Position numbers and translations under genes: made by a program | Source of the DNA: Companilactobacillus hulinensis | Lineage (GTDB): Bacteria > Bacillota > Bacilli > Lactobacillales > Lactobacillaceae | Length of the DNA stretch: 64,000 bases | NCBI RefSeq assembly: GCF_003946555.1 | Contig: NZ_RHOO01000013.1 | Coordinates: forward strand, 1 to 64,000 | Direction of reading: 5' to 3' | Part shown: positions 1-6,866 of the stretch, one piece after another | Numbering within the stretch: position 1 is the stretch's first letter | Layout: every line of letters begins with the position of its first letter | Notes under the pieces: generated by a model | Database searches by the model: none | Seen by the model: only the letters and a program-made list of their open reading frames with translations | Told to the model about the DNA's origin: nothing

Positions 1-40
1 TGGCACCACGGTGATACTGTGTTAAAGTAGATATGCTCAT
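1..40 (-). CDS. IS30-family transposase, N-terminal fragment (runs off the window)
   Basis: Reading leftwards from the ATG at 40-38 gives MSISTLTQYHRGA and then the window edge. This start resembles the N-termini of IS30-family transposases from lactobacilli, which open with a short TLTQ-like segment before the helix-turn-helix. Only 13 residues are visible, so the family call rests on this similarity and on the IS-like end behind it. Known for the family: a DDE transposase that moves the element by a circular intermediate. The ATG lies inside one arm of an inverted repeat (38-49 with 87-98). Confidence 0.5.
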   Translation of the reverse strand, partial: MSISTLTQYHRGA

Positions 41-98
41 AGTAAATGTCTTCTTTCATGGTCTGTTTAGTCACTACCATTGTAAAACATTTACTATG
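38..98 (-). promoter_or_regulatory. Hairpin burying the transposase start codon
   Basis: CATAGTAAATGT at 38-49 is an exact inverted repeat of ACATTTACTATG at 87-98. In an RNA read leftwards the second arm contains the AUG. Transcripts entering the element from outside would fold both arms and hide the start, a known way for insertion sequences to block translation from impinging transcription. Inference from sequence only. Confidence 0.45.
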
Positions 99-139
99 GG
101 TATTTTTTTTTGATTAGGTGTTCGGATTAATTTTACAAT

Positions 140-616
140 TCACGATGGAGAAACATTAAAGCCCCCCATTAAATATCCTGAATACTTTTCTTTAGGAATC
201 GTAACAGTAAACGTTAGAGTTGCGGTTGTTTTACCAGGAACTGTAAAAGCTGCAGAATTTGGCGATACATATTTACGAGTTTGAACTTTAAGGTTTGGAT
301 CACTAACCTTTGTTTTATCATAAGCTAATGCACCATTATCTGTAGTATACGCAGTATTAGCATTTACAAGAAAATTTCTTTTATCAGATGCTTTATTGTA
401 AACACCCAATTTCACTTTAATCTTTTGCCCAGGGTCACCGGTAACAACATACGACCCACCACTTAAATCAACATTATCAGTTGACTCACCAACTGTCTTA
501 AGAGCATACTCTCCAGAAGTTGCGGCTTGCACAGATTTGATTCCAACAGAAAACATAGCTATAAAGGATGCAACCAAAAATACTGGTATCAAAAACTTTT
601 TATATTTACTATTCAT
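140..616 (-). pseudogene. DUF916 (WxL-interacting) protein, truncated by IS insertion
   Basis: A 158-residue remnant. The start chosen is the ATG at 616, giving MNSKYKKFLIPVF and a hydrophobic signal peptide ending near SVQA. A GGGAGG ribosome site lies just upstream, and the longer upstream extension has none and would run through the terminator at 671-705. The mature part (SGEYALKTVG..., GQKIKVKLGVYNKASDK..., KYVSPNSAAFTVPG...) matches the N-terminal peptidoglycan-binding domain of DUF916 proteins. Full-length members are about 330-350 residues and end in a membrane helix. Here the frame stops after FNVSPS where the IS begins, so the second domain and anchor are missing. It follows the WxL and sortase-anchored genes, as in csc-type clusters. 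Probably non-functional. Confidence 0.75.
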
Positions 617-670
617 AATTATCCTCCCTGAACTACTGATACTAGTTATATAATGACATTTTTTACAAGT

Positions 671-705
671 AAAAACCACTACTATATTGATAGTAGTGGT
701 TTTTT
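671..705 (-). terminator. Bidirectional intrinsic terminator between WxL and DUF916 genes
   Basis: ACCACTACTA (675-684) pairs with TAGTAGTGGT (691-700) around a 6-base loop, with A-runs on the left and T-runs on the right. It ends the WxL transcript and would limit read-through into the DUF916 remnant. Confidence 0.8.
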
Positions 706-739
706 GTTATTCTATCAACCTAAATGTCTAAAGGAATAA

Positions 740-1594
740 TTAGGCACCTTCACCGCCAGTTACAACCTTATCTTGAGGTTTTGCTGTTAAAGTCCATGTG
801 ATTACAGAACTTAATGACTTAACTTCTGCCTTTGATCCATCTGTAGCATCCTTTGGAACATATAGACTTGCGTCATCAGGGTTTGTGAACAATGCTGATA
901 CTACACCAGTCTTGTATGAGCTCTTTGCAAGATCCATAACATTTCCAGCAGCTCCTGTTGTAATTGCATCACCAGTTGTCTTAAGTGGGTTAACTGGATC
1001 TACTGAAACATTGTCATCAGTACCATTCTTTAAATCCATTGCTGATAAGTTTAGTGCATATTTGTCATCTGATTGACCACCAGCAGCGTTTCCATCTTTG
1101 TCTTTAAATCCTTGTAATTGAGCTGTAAGAGTAAAACCAGGTGCAGCTGAACGTGATTCAGTTACTTGTAGTAAACCATCTTCATTACCATCAGCACCAT
1201 CTGTTGTGATTGTACTCTTGTCATTATTTTGTAGCTTAACAGTTGATCCTGCAGCTGCATTACCAAATCCAAAGTTAGGAACTGCATCAAGTGTTAAAAT
1301 ACCTGACATAACTTGAACATTAGCTGTTGATGAAGCTTCTGCAGATCCCATGTTTCCTTCTACACCAGATGCATCATCAAAAGCAATTGCTAACTTAGAA
1401 TCCTTTGCTCCTAATGTACCTGCATCTTCCATACCACTTGCATCAGTTGTAGTTGACTTTGTAACTGCACCTGTAGTTGGATCCACAACACCTGATGTCT
1501 TTGCAGCAAATGCTGTTGTTGCTGGAGCAACCAATCCTAAAATCATACCTGTTGTAGCTAAGCTACCTACTAAAACGTTTTTTGATAATTTCAT
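740..1594 (-). CDS. WxL-domain cell-surface protein
   Basis: 284 residues with a signal peptide (MKLSKNVLVG..., cleaved near TAFAA). The C-terminal half is a WxL domain: the LTLDAVPNFGFG signature occurs around residue 120, and the distal motif ITWTLTAKP lies close to the C-terminus. Known role: the WxL domain binds peptidoglycan non-covalently and cooperates with DUF916 and small LPxTG proteins. One oddity is that the proximal motif, normally W-x-L, reads GFTLTAQL, so Trp is replaced by Phe. A good ribosome site (GGGAGG) precedes the ATG. It lies downstream of the sortase-anchored gene at 1734-2168 with no obvious terminator between, so the two probably share a transcript, which ends at 671-705. 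Confidence 0.85.
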   Translation of the reverse strand: MKLSKNVLVGSLATTGMILGLVAPATTAFAAKTSGVVDPTTGAVTKSTTTDASGMEDAGTLGAKDSKLAIAFDDASGVEGNMGSAEASSTANVQVMSGILTLDAVPNFGFGNAAAGSTVKLQNNDKSTITTDGADGNEDGLLQVTESRSAAPGFTLTAQLQGFKDKDGNAAGGQSDDKYALNLSAMDLKNGTDDNVSVDPVNPLKTTGDAITTGAAGNVMDLAKSSYKTGVVSALFTNPDDASLYVPKDATDGSKAEVKSLSSVITWTLTAKPQDKVVTGGEGA

Positions 1595-1733
1595 GTTTAT
1601 ATCCTCCCTGATATAAGAAAATTATTTTTTTTAAGTTCTTCTTGATTACGGTTACTATGTTATCAGATTTTCCGTCCTGTACACTCCATATTTCGTAAAG
1701 TGAATTTTCGGAATCTGAACTTTTTTGTAACCC

Positions 1734-2168
1734 TTAATCAGTGGTGAAACGGTGGTTCTTCTTCATATAAAAAGCGAATAGGCCAATCAGAATCGAGAAG
1801 CCCATAATAACATATCCGTACTCGTGCGCGTCTCCCGTTTGCGGATAAGATGACATGTTATTTATGTTTACCGATGGAGTGTAGCTTGTATCTTTTGTTG
1901 TAGCACCGGTATTATTACCAGTGTTATCGCTAGATAAAACCACGTCCGCTGTTGAGCCATCAGCCCCGCTCATAGTACCGCTGTCCTTATTAGCGACAAC
2001 TGCTTCAGATCGGGCAACTGACCCTCCAGAGTTATTAGTAGACTCAGCGATAACATGGTTAACACTGAAACCACCAACAACTCCGAGAACAATTACGGCA
2101 ATTGCAAAATAACCGACTATTCGCTTTTTTAATGTGAGACTTTTTCTAGTTCTTTGTCTTCTTTTCAT
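1734..2168 (-). CDS. Small sortase-anchored membrane/wall protein (csc-type)
   Basis: 144 residues. It has a positively charged N-terminus (MKRRQRTRKSLTLKKR) and a hydrophobic segment at about 15-40, probably a signal peptide. A Ser/Thr/Asn-rich low-complexity stretch follows, and the C-terminus has the sortase layout: YPQTGD, a hydrophobic helix, then a basic tail KKNHR. The sorting motif begins with Tyr rather than the usual Leu. Known: WxL gene clusters commonly carry one small LPxTG protein of this kind, thought to take part in a surface complex with the WxL and DUF916 members. It is first in the apparent operon, with a GAGAGG ribosome site ahead of the ATG. Confidence 0.75.
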   Translation of the reverse strand: MKRRQRTRKSLTLKKRIVGYFAIAVIVLGVVGGFSVNHVIAESTNNSGGSVARSEAVVANKDSGTMSGADGSTADVVLSSDNTGNNTGATTKDTSYTPSVNINNMSSYPQTGDAHEYGYVIMGFSILIGLFAFYMKKNHRFTTD

Positions 2169-2283
2169 ATCGACAAACCTCTCATTAAAAATCAGTCTAT
2201 TATCTCCTTACCGACTACTATATTAGCATGTATATTTCGTCTACAAGTTCGTATTTATTAAGAAATTTTTACAAGAAGTGGAA

Positions 2284-2799
2284 TTATTGTTTAAGCAGAT
2301 AGTACTTGATGACATTGTCTTCCCCACCGAAGAAGGTGAATTCCTGTTTTACTTCGTAAATATATTTGAAATTATGTTTGACAAGCAGTTTTTGAGGTGC
2401 AACATTGCTTTTTTCAGCTGCTGCCCACAGTTCTGTCAGCTCTAATTCATTGAAACTATAGTTAATCATCAAGTCAACAGCCTCACTAGCTAATCCTTGA
2501 CGACGATATTTTTCTTCTATTATAAAGCCGAGTTCTCTGGTCCTCTCTAATCCACCCGTAACTCCACGCTCATTCAACTCAATAATTCCTACCATTAATG
2601 AATTGGGTTTAAGCGCTATACAATATGAGCCCTTGATCTTCATATACCTACTGAATATTTCTTTAGCTTCATTAATATCTGTCGAATATTCCATCCCCGA
2701 CAGATCATGATTGCTTTTATTCTTAACTAATCTATAGAAGGAATCGAAATCCTTCTCCTCAAAATTCCTAATAATTACATTATTCCCGACTAAGTGCAT
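2284..2799 (-). CDS. GNAT-family N-acetyltransferase (RimJ/RimL type)
   Basis: 171 residues from the ATG at 2799. This start is preferred over one seven codons upstream because GAGGAA sits eight bases before it. The order of elements fits the RimJ/RimL-like acetyltransferases: an opening strand MHLVGNNVIIRNFEEKDF, a central IIELNERG strand, and the acetyl-CoA pyrophosphate-binding loop EEKYRRQGLASEA at about 100-112, followed by NVAPQKLLVKHNF. The family acetylates amino groups of proteins, antibiotics or small molecules, and the substrate cannot be told here. It is transcribed divergently from the ribbon-helix-helix gene at 2863 with only 63 bases between the two starts. Confidence 0.8.
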   Translation of the reverse strand: MHLVGNNVIIRNFEEKDFDSFYRLVKNKSNHDLSGMEYSTDINEAKEIFSRYMKIKGSYCIALKPNSLMVGIIELNERGVTGGLERTRELGFIIEEKYRRQGLASEAVDLMINYSFNELELTELWAAAEKSNVAPQKLLVKHNFKYIYEVKQEFTFFGGEDNVIKYYLLKQ

Positions 2800-2826
2800 C
2801 TTTTCTTCCTCAATTAACATAATTTA

Positions 2827-2856
2827 TTAACACTAACTATATCAAAGTGATATCAT
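2827..2856 (+). promoter_or_regulatory. Extended -10 promoter driving a probable leaderless mRNA
   Basis: TTAACA at 2827-2832 and TATCAT at 2851-2856 are 18 bases apart, and TG at 2848-2849 makes an extended -10. The expected start of transcription, six to eight bases after the -10, falls on the ATG at 2863. No ribosome site with usable spacing lies between, and the only in-frame codons upstream reach a TGA at 2848. This suggests a leaderless message. Confidence 0.5.
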
Positions 2857-2862
2857 GAAGGC

Positions 2863-3186
2863 ATGGCAGATAAAAAATTCTTGCTACGTCTAGATGAGGA
2901 TCTCTACAAAAAAATTGCTGCGAAAGCTGAAGCTGATAATCGAAGTGTCAATAAGTATATTGTGCATCTTTTACAACAGAACACAAAAGAAACAACCTTC
3001 GAAAATCGGCAATTTGTGGGACATACTATAAAAGGGAGCGACATATTAACAGAAAGTGGATTAGTTCAGGTTAGTGGTATTTACTACCGCTATATCATCG
3101 CCGACTCCACCCCAGTGGATCCTGCAGGTTTATACACAATTCTCGGAGCAACAGGCAACATCCTCACCCTTCAGCAAGTTAAATAA
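2863..3186 (+). CDS. Ribbon-helix-helix protein fused to an NfeD-like OB domain
   Basis: 107 residues in two parts. Residues 5-42 (FLLRLDEDLYKKIAAKAEAD, then NRSVNKYIVHLLQQ) form an Arc/MetJ-type ribbon-helix-helix, a dimeric DNA-binding fold. Residues 50-107 have the spacing of the soluble C-terminal OB domain of NfeD proteins: FVGHTIKGSD, SGLVQVSGIYYRY, then G-TILGATGNILTLQQV, with the typical G-x-V-x-V-x-G-x-x-Y core. The gene 36 bases downstream encodes an SPFH protein, the usual partner of NfeD. What is seen is the domain order. The pairing of SPFH with NfeD is established for membrane forms. That this is a soluble, DNA-binding version of the pair is my inference. An alternative is an orphan antitoxin-like regulator. 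Confidence 0.6.
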   Translation: MADKKFLLRLDEDLYKKIAAKAEADNRSVNKYIVHLLQQNTKETTFENRQFVGHTIKGSDILTESGLVQVSGIYYRYIIADSTPVDPAGLYTILGATGNILTLQQVK

Positions 3187-3222
3187 AACAAACAACAAAT
3201 TTAAAAGGATAGGTTAATATAT

Positions 3223-4026
3223 ATGTTCGGGATAAAAATCATTCATCAAAATCACAAGGGTCTTGTGGAGTTATTGGGGAAATACCACCACAGCGTTGAA
3301 GCGGGTCTACACTTCTACATACCTATAATAGAAAGAATCTACTCAGTCAGTTTGGCTATGAGTCCATTACGACTACCAGATTACGCAATTATCACTAAGG
3401 ATAATGCCGAAGTCCGTGCCAGTTTGACACTTAACTATCACACAACTGATGCCGTTAAGTACAAGTATGAGAATACTGATTCAGTTGAATCCATGTCACA
3501 GCTTGTTCGTGGACACTTACGTGATATTATCGGACGTATGGACTTGAACGAGGCCTTAGGATCAACATCTAAGATCAACCAAGAACTAGCTTCCGCAATT
3601 GGTGACCTAACTAATACATACGGAATCAACGTCGATCGTATCAATATCGACGAGTTGAAACCATCCGCTTCAATTCAAGACTCAATGGATAAGCAACTAA
3701 AGGCCGACCGTGAACGTGTTGCCGCCATCGCCAAAGCCGAAGGTGAAGCTAAGAGTATCGAACTTACAACCAAAGCTAAGAACGACGCTCTGATTGCGAC
3801 CGCCAATGCTCAAGCAAAGGCCACACGTACACGTGCTGACGCTGAAAACTACCGTATCTCACAGATGAATGACATACTTAACCAAGCAAAAACAGGATAC
3901 TTCGAGAACCAAAGTATCGAAGCCTTCAAAGAATTGGCTAACTCACCTACTAATACCGTTGTTGTTTCAGGTGAAAATATCGGTGAATTAGGTAAGATTC
4001 CCGTTATCAAGAAAATGATGGAATAA
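3223..4026 (+). CDS. SPFH/stomatin-like protein lacking a membrane helix
   Basis: 267 residues. The stomatin signature follows the start directly: IIHQNHKGLVELLGKYHHSV, then EAGLHFYIPIIERIYSVSL. The SPFH domain spans about 1-150. A charged helical region rich in Ala, Lys and Glu (about 150-220; RERVAAIAKAEGEAKSIEL and similar) forms the oligomerising coiled coil typical of flotillins and stomatins. Family members scaffold membrane microdomains and protease complexes, usually through an N-terminal hairpin or transmembrane helix, and none is visible here. The start has an AAGGATAGG ribosome site. The gene probably forms an operon with the ribbon-helix-helix/NfeD-like gene, ending at the terminator at 4041. 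Confidence 0.8.
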   Translation: MFGIKIIHQNHKGLVELLGKYHHSVEAGLHFYIPIIERIYSVSLAMSPLRLPDYAIITKDNAEVRASLTLNYHTTDAVKYKYENTDSVESMSQLVRGHLRDIIGRMDLNEALGSTSKINQELASAIGDLTNTYGINVDRINIDELKPSASIQDSMDKQLKADRERVAAIAKAEGEAKSIELTTKAKNDALIATANAQAKATRTRADAENYRISQMNDILNQAKTGYFENQSIEAFKELANSPTNTVVVSGENIGELGKIPVIKKMME

Positions 4027-4040
4027 TATAGTTTGAACGA

Positions 4041-4081
4041 AAAAAAGATTGACCAAATTTTAATTGAGGTCAATCTTTTTT
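4041..4081. terminator. Bidirectional intrinsic terminator
   Basis: AAAAAAGATTGACC (4041-4054) pairs with GGTCAATCTTTTTT (4068-4081). It can end the SPFH operon on the plus strand and the nitroreductase message, including repeat unit R1-A, on the minus strand. Confidence 0.85.
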
Positions 4082-4168
4082 ATTTGAATTAATTTTAATG
4101 TTATTACTTATAGTTAAAAAATATTAGTAGATACGTAACTAAATAGCCAAGTAACCCAGTACGAAAAA

Positions 4169-4341
4169 GCCGGAGGTAGAAAATAATAATCCAGCTGTGA
4201 TAGTTATGTAAGGCGGTGTTTGCCATACATAACTGGACGACCTTTGAAATCTGCGGTCTATGCAGAGTTCAAAATCGAAACTTCAGACCGCTCTTCGGCT
4301 GAAGTTGGTCCCATAGCGGATCTTCACTTTTAACCGTAGGC
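4169..4341 (-). repeat. R1 structured repeat, unit A
   Basis: Unit A of family R1. Read on the minus strand it starts with GCCTACGG directly after the nitroreductase stop codon and ends in CCTCCGGC. Outer stem arms are about 4169-4196 and 4316-4341. Inside are three hairpins, with the family core GGTCT, TCGATTTTGAA and ATTTCAAA-GGTCGTCC. One inner hairpin (TATG...CATA type, about 4206-4239) has no sequence in common with other units but still pairs. It precedes the terminator at 4041, so it would be in the 3' untranslated region of the nitroreductase message. Confidence 0.7.
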
Positions 4342-4344
4342 CCA

Positions 4345-4998
4345 CTATTTACGAATATCTAGTATATCCGAAACTTCAGCTCGTTCAGTCTTAATACAAT
4401 TCAACTTACTCTCGTCAGGATATCCCATAGCAATTCCCACAACGATCTCTTGATCATCAGGAATACGCAATTCTTTTTTTAAAATATCAGGATGGGCAAC
4501 CAAGGCATACGCAGGAATAGTCCCGATACCCCAGCTAGTTGCCGACAGCATCAGAGTTTGACCAAAAGCACCCATATCATAGAACGTGAACTCACTAGCT
4601 TGGTTGCTAGTAGTGAGATAGGCAATAACTGGAGCGTGGAACATATCAGCTCTAGCTTCTTGGAATTCCGGCAACTGTGTACCTTCTTCTCCAATTGCTT
4701 CTTTAACCGACTCACCCCACTCTTCAATATTGTGCAGTGACAACTCTGAACGGTTAGCACGATGTGGCGTCGTTATATCTGTATGACTAGGCAAATTATT
4801 GCTTTGTGCTGTTTTATATTCAGCTTTGATTCGATCCAAGACGTCATCTTTAGCAACGTAGACATGCCATGGCTGAGAGTTCTGCCATGATGGAGCATGA
4901 CTTGCATCTTTGATTATTTCTTCTATTAAACTGTCTGATACATCTTCGTCGCTAAATGAACGAATCGATCTTCTTTTGTAAATTAAATTCTTCCCCAA
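4345..4998 (-). CDS. Nitroreductase family FMN-dependent oxidoreductase
   Basis: 217 residues. The N-terminal FMN-binding signature YKRRSIRSFSDEDV and the ASHAPSWQNSQPWHVYV segment (about residues 32-48) are diagnostic. The central MGAFGQTLMLSATSWGIGTIP segment and the C-terminal IVVGIAMGYPDE (about 186-197) complete the fold. Members are homodimeric flavoproteins that reduce nitro-aromatics, quinones or related substrates with NAD(P)H, and the natural substrate is not predictable here. It is transcribed away from tpx, with which it shares a short intergenic region of under 100 bases. The stop codon is followed at once by repeat unit R1-A. Confidence 0.88.
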   Translation of the reverse strand: MGKNLIYKRRSIRSFSDEDVSDSLIEEIIKDASHAPSWQNSQPWHVYVAKDDVLDRIKAEYKTAQSNNLPSHTDITTPHRANRSELSLHNIEEWGESVKEAIGEEGTQLPEFQEARADMFHAPVIAYLTTSNQASEFTFYDMGAFGQTLMLSATSWGIGTIPAYALVAHPDILKKELRIPDDQEIVVGIAMGYPDESKLNCIKTERAEVSDILDIRK

Positions 4999-5094
4999 AA
5001 CAATATACCCTTCAATCTTATTTATAGGACTTCAATCCATTTTAAACTATAATGAAACTATTAACAGTAATTTATCGGAAAGGTGTGAATTTTT

Positions 5095-5589
5095 ATGGAC
5101 TTAGATTTCAAAGGCAAAACAGTTTCTACTATTGGTACTCCTGTCAGTGTAGGTGAACAATTCCCTGACTTCACAGCATTGGACAAGGATGGCAACAAAG
5201 TTACACTCGATAGCTTGTTAGACAAGCCATTGTTGATCAGTGTTGTTCCTGATATTGATACTCGTATCTGCAGTCTTCAAACGAAGCACTTCAATACTGA
5301 GATCGATGGACATTCTGAAATCAACTTTGTTACTATCTCAAAGAATACTATTGAGGAGCAATCAAACTGGTGCGCAGCCGAAGGTGTTAAGAACATGTTG
5401 ATGCTCTCTGATGTCAATCATGACTTCGGTGAAAAATCCAAATTATTTATTCCCGATTTAGGTATTCTAGCACGTTCTGTCTGGGTTGTGGACACAAACA
5501 AGCAAGTTCTTTATTCAGAGATTCTCAAGGTGCAAGCTACTGAACCTAATTACGATAAGGTATTGGACCAAGTAGACCAAATGAATTAA
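5095..5589 (+). CDS. tpx: Thiol peroxidase (atypical 2-Cys peroxiredoxin)
   Basis: 164 residues, the usual length of Tpx. The peroxidatic Cys59 sits in a T-x-x-C motif (Thr56, Arg57, Ile58, Cys59) after SVVPDID, and the resolving Cys93 is in SNWCAAEGV. The residues before Cys59 (IDTRIC) differ slightly from the commoner LDTPVC, but Thr and Cys are kept. The enzyme reduces hydrogen and alkyl peroxides in the cytoplasm using thioredoxin. The start has a GAAAGG site 11 bases ahead. It is monocistronic, ending at the hairpin at 5605-5635. Confidence 0.93.
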   Translation: MDLDFKGKTVSTIGTPVSVGEQFPDFTALDKDGNKVTLDSLLDKPLLISVVPDIDTRICSLQTKHFNTEIDGHSEINFVTISKNTIEEQSNWCAAEGVKNMLMLSDVNHDFGEKSKLFIPDLGILARSVWVVDTNKQVLYSEILKVQATEPNYDKVLDQVDQMN

Positions 5590-5604
5590 TTCATTGTAAT
5601 AGTT

Positions 5605-5635
5605 AAGCCGACTGATTTTTTCAGTCGGCTTTTTT
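5605..5635 (+). terminator. Intrinsic terminator of tpx
   Basis: AAGCCGACTGA pairs with TCAGTCGGCTT around a T-rich loop and is followed by five T residues. Confidence 0.9.
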
Positions 5636-5710
5636 AGTTTGCGTTTTTATTGTCGCTTCCAGTGTTCCTCATTAGATAATAATATGTGATAGCGAGTTAA
5701 AGGAGTGGCC

Positions 5711-5848
5711 TTGACTACGGTTCTTGACGCTGCAATGTTGGTGATCATACAACTTATTGGTATTACTTTGGGATGTTATATTCTCCTAAAGTCAGTAATG
5801 TTGCTGACCAAAACATGGCGTGAGTTTAAGAATGCATCAAAAAAGTAG
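5711..5848 (+). CDS. Small membrane peptide, candidate type I toxin
   Basis: A 45-residue reading frame starting with TTG, five bases after AAAGGAG: MTTVLDAAMLVIIQLIGITL, then GCYILLKSVMLLTKTWREFKNASKK. It has one hydrophobic helix and a basic tail, the build of Fst/TxpA-like and holin-like type I toxins. A promoter-like TTGTCG (5650) with TAGATAATAAT (5673) lies upstream. The stop codon is embedded in a perfect 8-bp stem (5845-5852 with 5874-5881), and a strong terminator follows at 5920-5947. I could not define an antisense RNA. I do not recognise the exact peptide. It could instead be an ordinary small membrane protein. Confidence 0.5.
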   Translation: MTTVLDAAMLVIIQLIGITLGCYILLKSVMLLTKTWREFKNASKK

Positions 5849-5947
5849 ATCGCTGTTAACTTTGGAAGGTTAACGATCTACTAAATCAATAATATATTTA
5901 GCCACCACTAGGCTATCAGGAGGGATGCGGATAACATCCCTCTTTTT
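5845..5947 (+). promoter_or_regulatory. Stop-codon hairpin plus terminator of the small peptide gene
   Basis: GTAGATCG (5845-5852) pairs with CGATCTAC (5874-5881), with inner TTAAC/GTTAA pairs, and holds the UAG of the peptide. Further on, GAGGGATG (5920-5927) pairs with CATCCCTC (5935-5942) and five T residues follow. A structured 3' end of this kind is usual for type I toxin messages. Confidence 0.6.
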
Positions 5948-5986
5948 GTACACTCATAATATAGCACATCCATCATCAAACAACCA

Positions 5987-6748
5987 TTATCTTCTACGAT
6001 GTTTAACAAATGTAACGAAGTGCAATATCGACCCCAATAATACGAAAAAAATAATCGTGAAACTAATATAATTGGTCCAGAAATTATCGGGCATTAAGTT
6101 CTTCAATGGTAACTGAATTCCCATTGTAATCAACGCCATCACGGCAATCATGAAGAATAGCTGAATATATCTTTTCAAGGTAGAATCATCCTTTCGTTTC
6201 TTTTGAGAAATCTTGTGGCCGTACTTTGCGCACAATCTCAATTTACTTTCGGGTATTTCTTTCATACCGAATGTTCCTGGCAGAACTATCTCGCCAGTTT
6301 TGATGACACCGGCGGCTGACATGACACGATCAATTGTCTTGAAAGTATCATCGGTCACTCCAGTAACGAAGTTCTCAAGTGTCGAGACGTAGCATGATGA
6401 AATACTCAAATAATGCTTATTCTTGAATTGGCCTGGAATTGTATCACCATTTTCTTTGAAATAAACAAACTTAGGTCGCATACAATCGAAGAAGTTCTTC
6501 AAGACTCCTGACAACTCTCGCCAATATGTTGGTGCTGAGAAGACCCAGACGTCACTTCCAGCTAACTTCTCTGATAATTCATCGAGAACTTCATTCTTCT
6601 CATGATATTTATGTGGAGTGATATCGTAATCTTCAAGAAAAATTGTCTCTGTTTCAACGCCAGGATCAACGTTGTCTAATACTGCATCCAACAGCTTGGC
6701 ATTGATACCGTGTTCTTGATGTGATGCTAGGATTCCTAATATTTTCAA
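5987..6748 (-). CDS. NAD(P)H-dependent FMN reductase-like flavoprotein with C-terminal membrane helices
   Basis: 253 residues. Residues 1-190 have a flavodoxin-like fold: MKILGILASHQEHGINAKLL opening strand and phosphate loop, FSAPTYWRELSGVLKNFFD at about 70-88 (the P-x-Y-W FMN-site segment), and SISSCYVSTLEN. After a basic linker (KISQKKRKDD) come two hydrophobic helices, about 195-213 and 228-247, and a short basic tail HRRR. Most members of this reductase family are soluble and near 180-200 residues, so the membrane extension is unusual. The likely role is electron transfer from NAD(P)H to quinones or other acceptors at the membrane; the acceptor is unknown. It is transcribed divergently from the SDR gene at 6867. 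Confidence 0.75.
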   Translation of the reverse strand: MKILGILASHQEHGINAKLLDAVLDNVDPGVETETIFLEDYDITPHKYHEKNEVLDELSEKLAGSDVWVFSAPTYWRELSGVLKNFFDCMRPKFVYFKENGDTIPGQFKNKHYLSISSCYVSTLENFVTGVTDDTFKTIDRVMSAAGVIKTGEIVLPGTFGMKEIPESKLRLCAKYGHKISQKKRKDDSTLKRYIQLFFMIAVMALITMGIQLPLKNLMPDNFWTNYISFTIIFFVLLGSILHFVTFVKHRRR

Positions 6749-6866
6749 TTTAGTCTCCTCCCTGCTTTGCCACTATTATATATACAATACATATCAGTAG
6801 CCAAATATAATGAATATTGTTATGGTTACTTATAACAGTAACATATCAAAAGGAGGAATTTTATAC

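Larger units (their letters stand above)
1..139 (-). mobile_element. Terminal part of an IS30-family insertion sequence
   Basis: Seen: the DUF916 gene to the right loses its reading frame at about 140, and the sequence beyond is AT-rich with the start of an IS30-like transposase pointing off the left edge. A stretch near 120-140 (minus strand reads AATTGTAAAATTAATCCGAA) resembles the terminal inverted repeats I associate with lactobacillal IS30 elements. Inference: the element inserted into the DUF916 gene and truncated it. The exact end and any target duplication cannot be fixed because the other end lies outside the window. Confidence 0.6.

Noticed and set aside
4551-4760. Short frames inside the nitroreductase gene and other real genes
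   Set aside because: Alternative-frame readings of well-supported proteins, with no independent signal.
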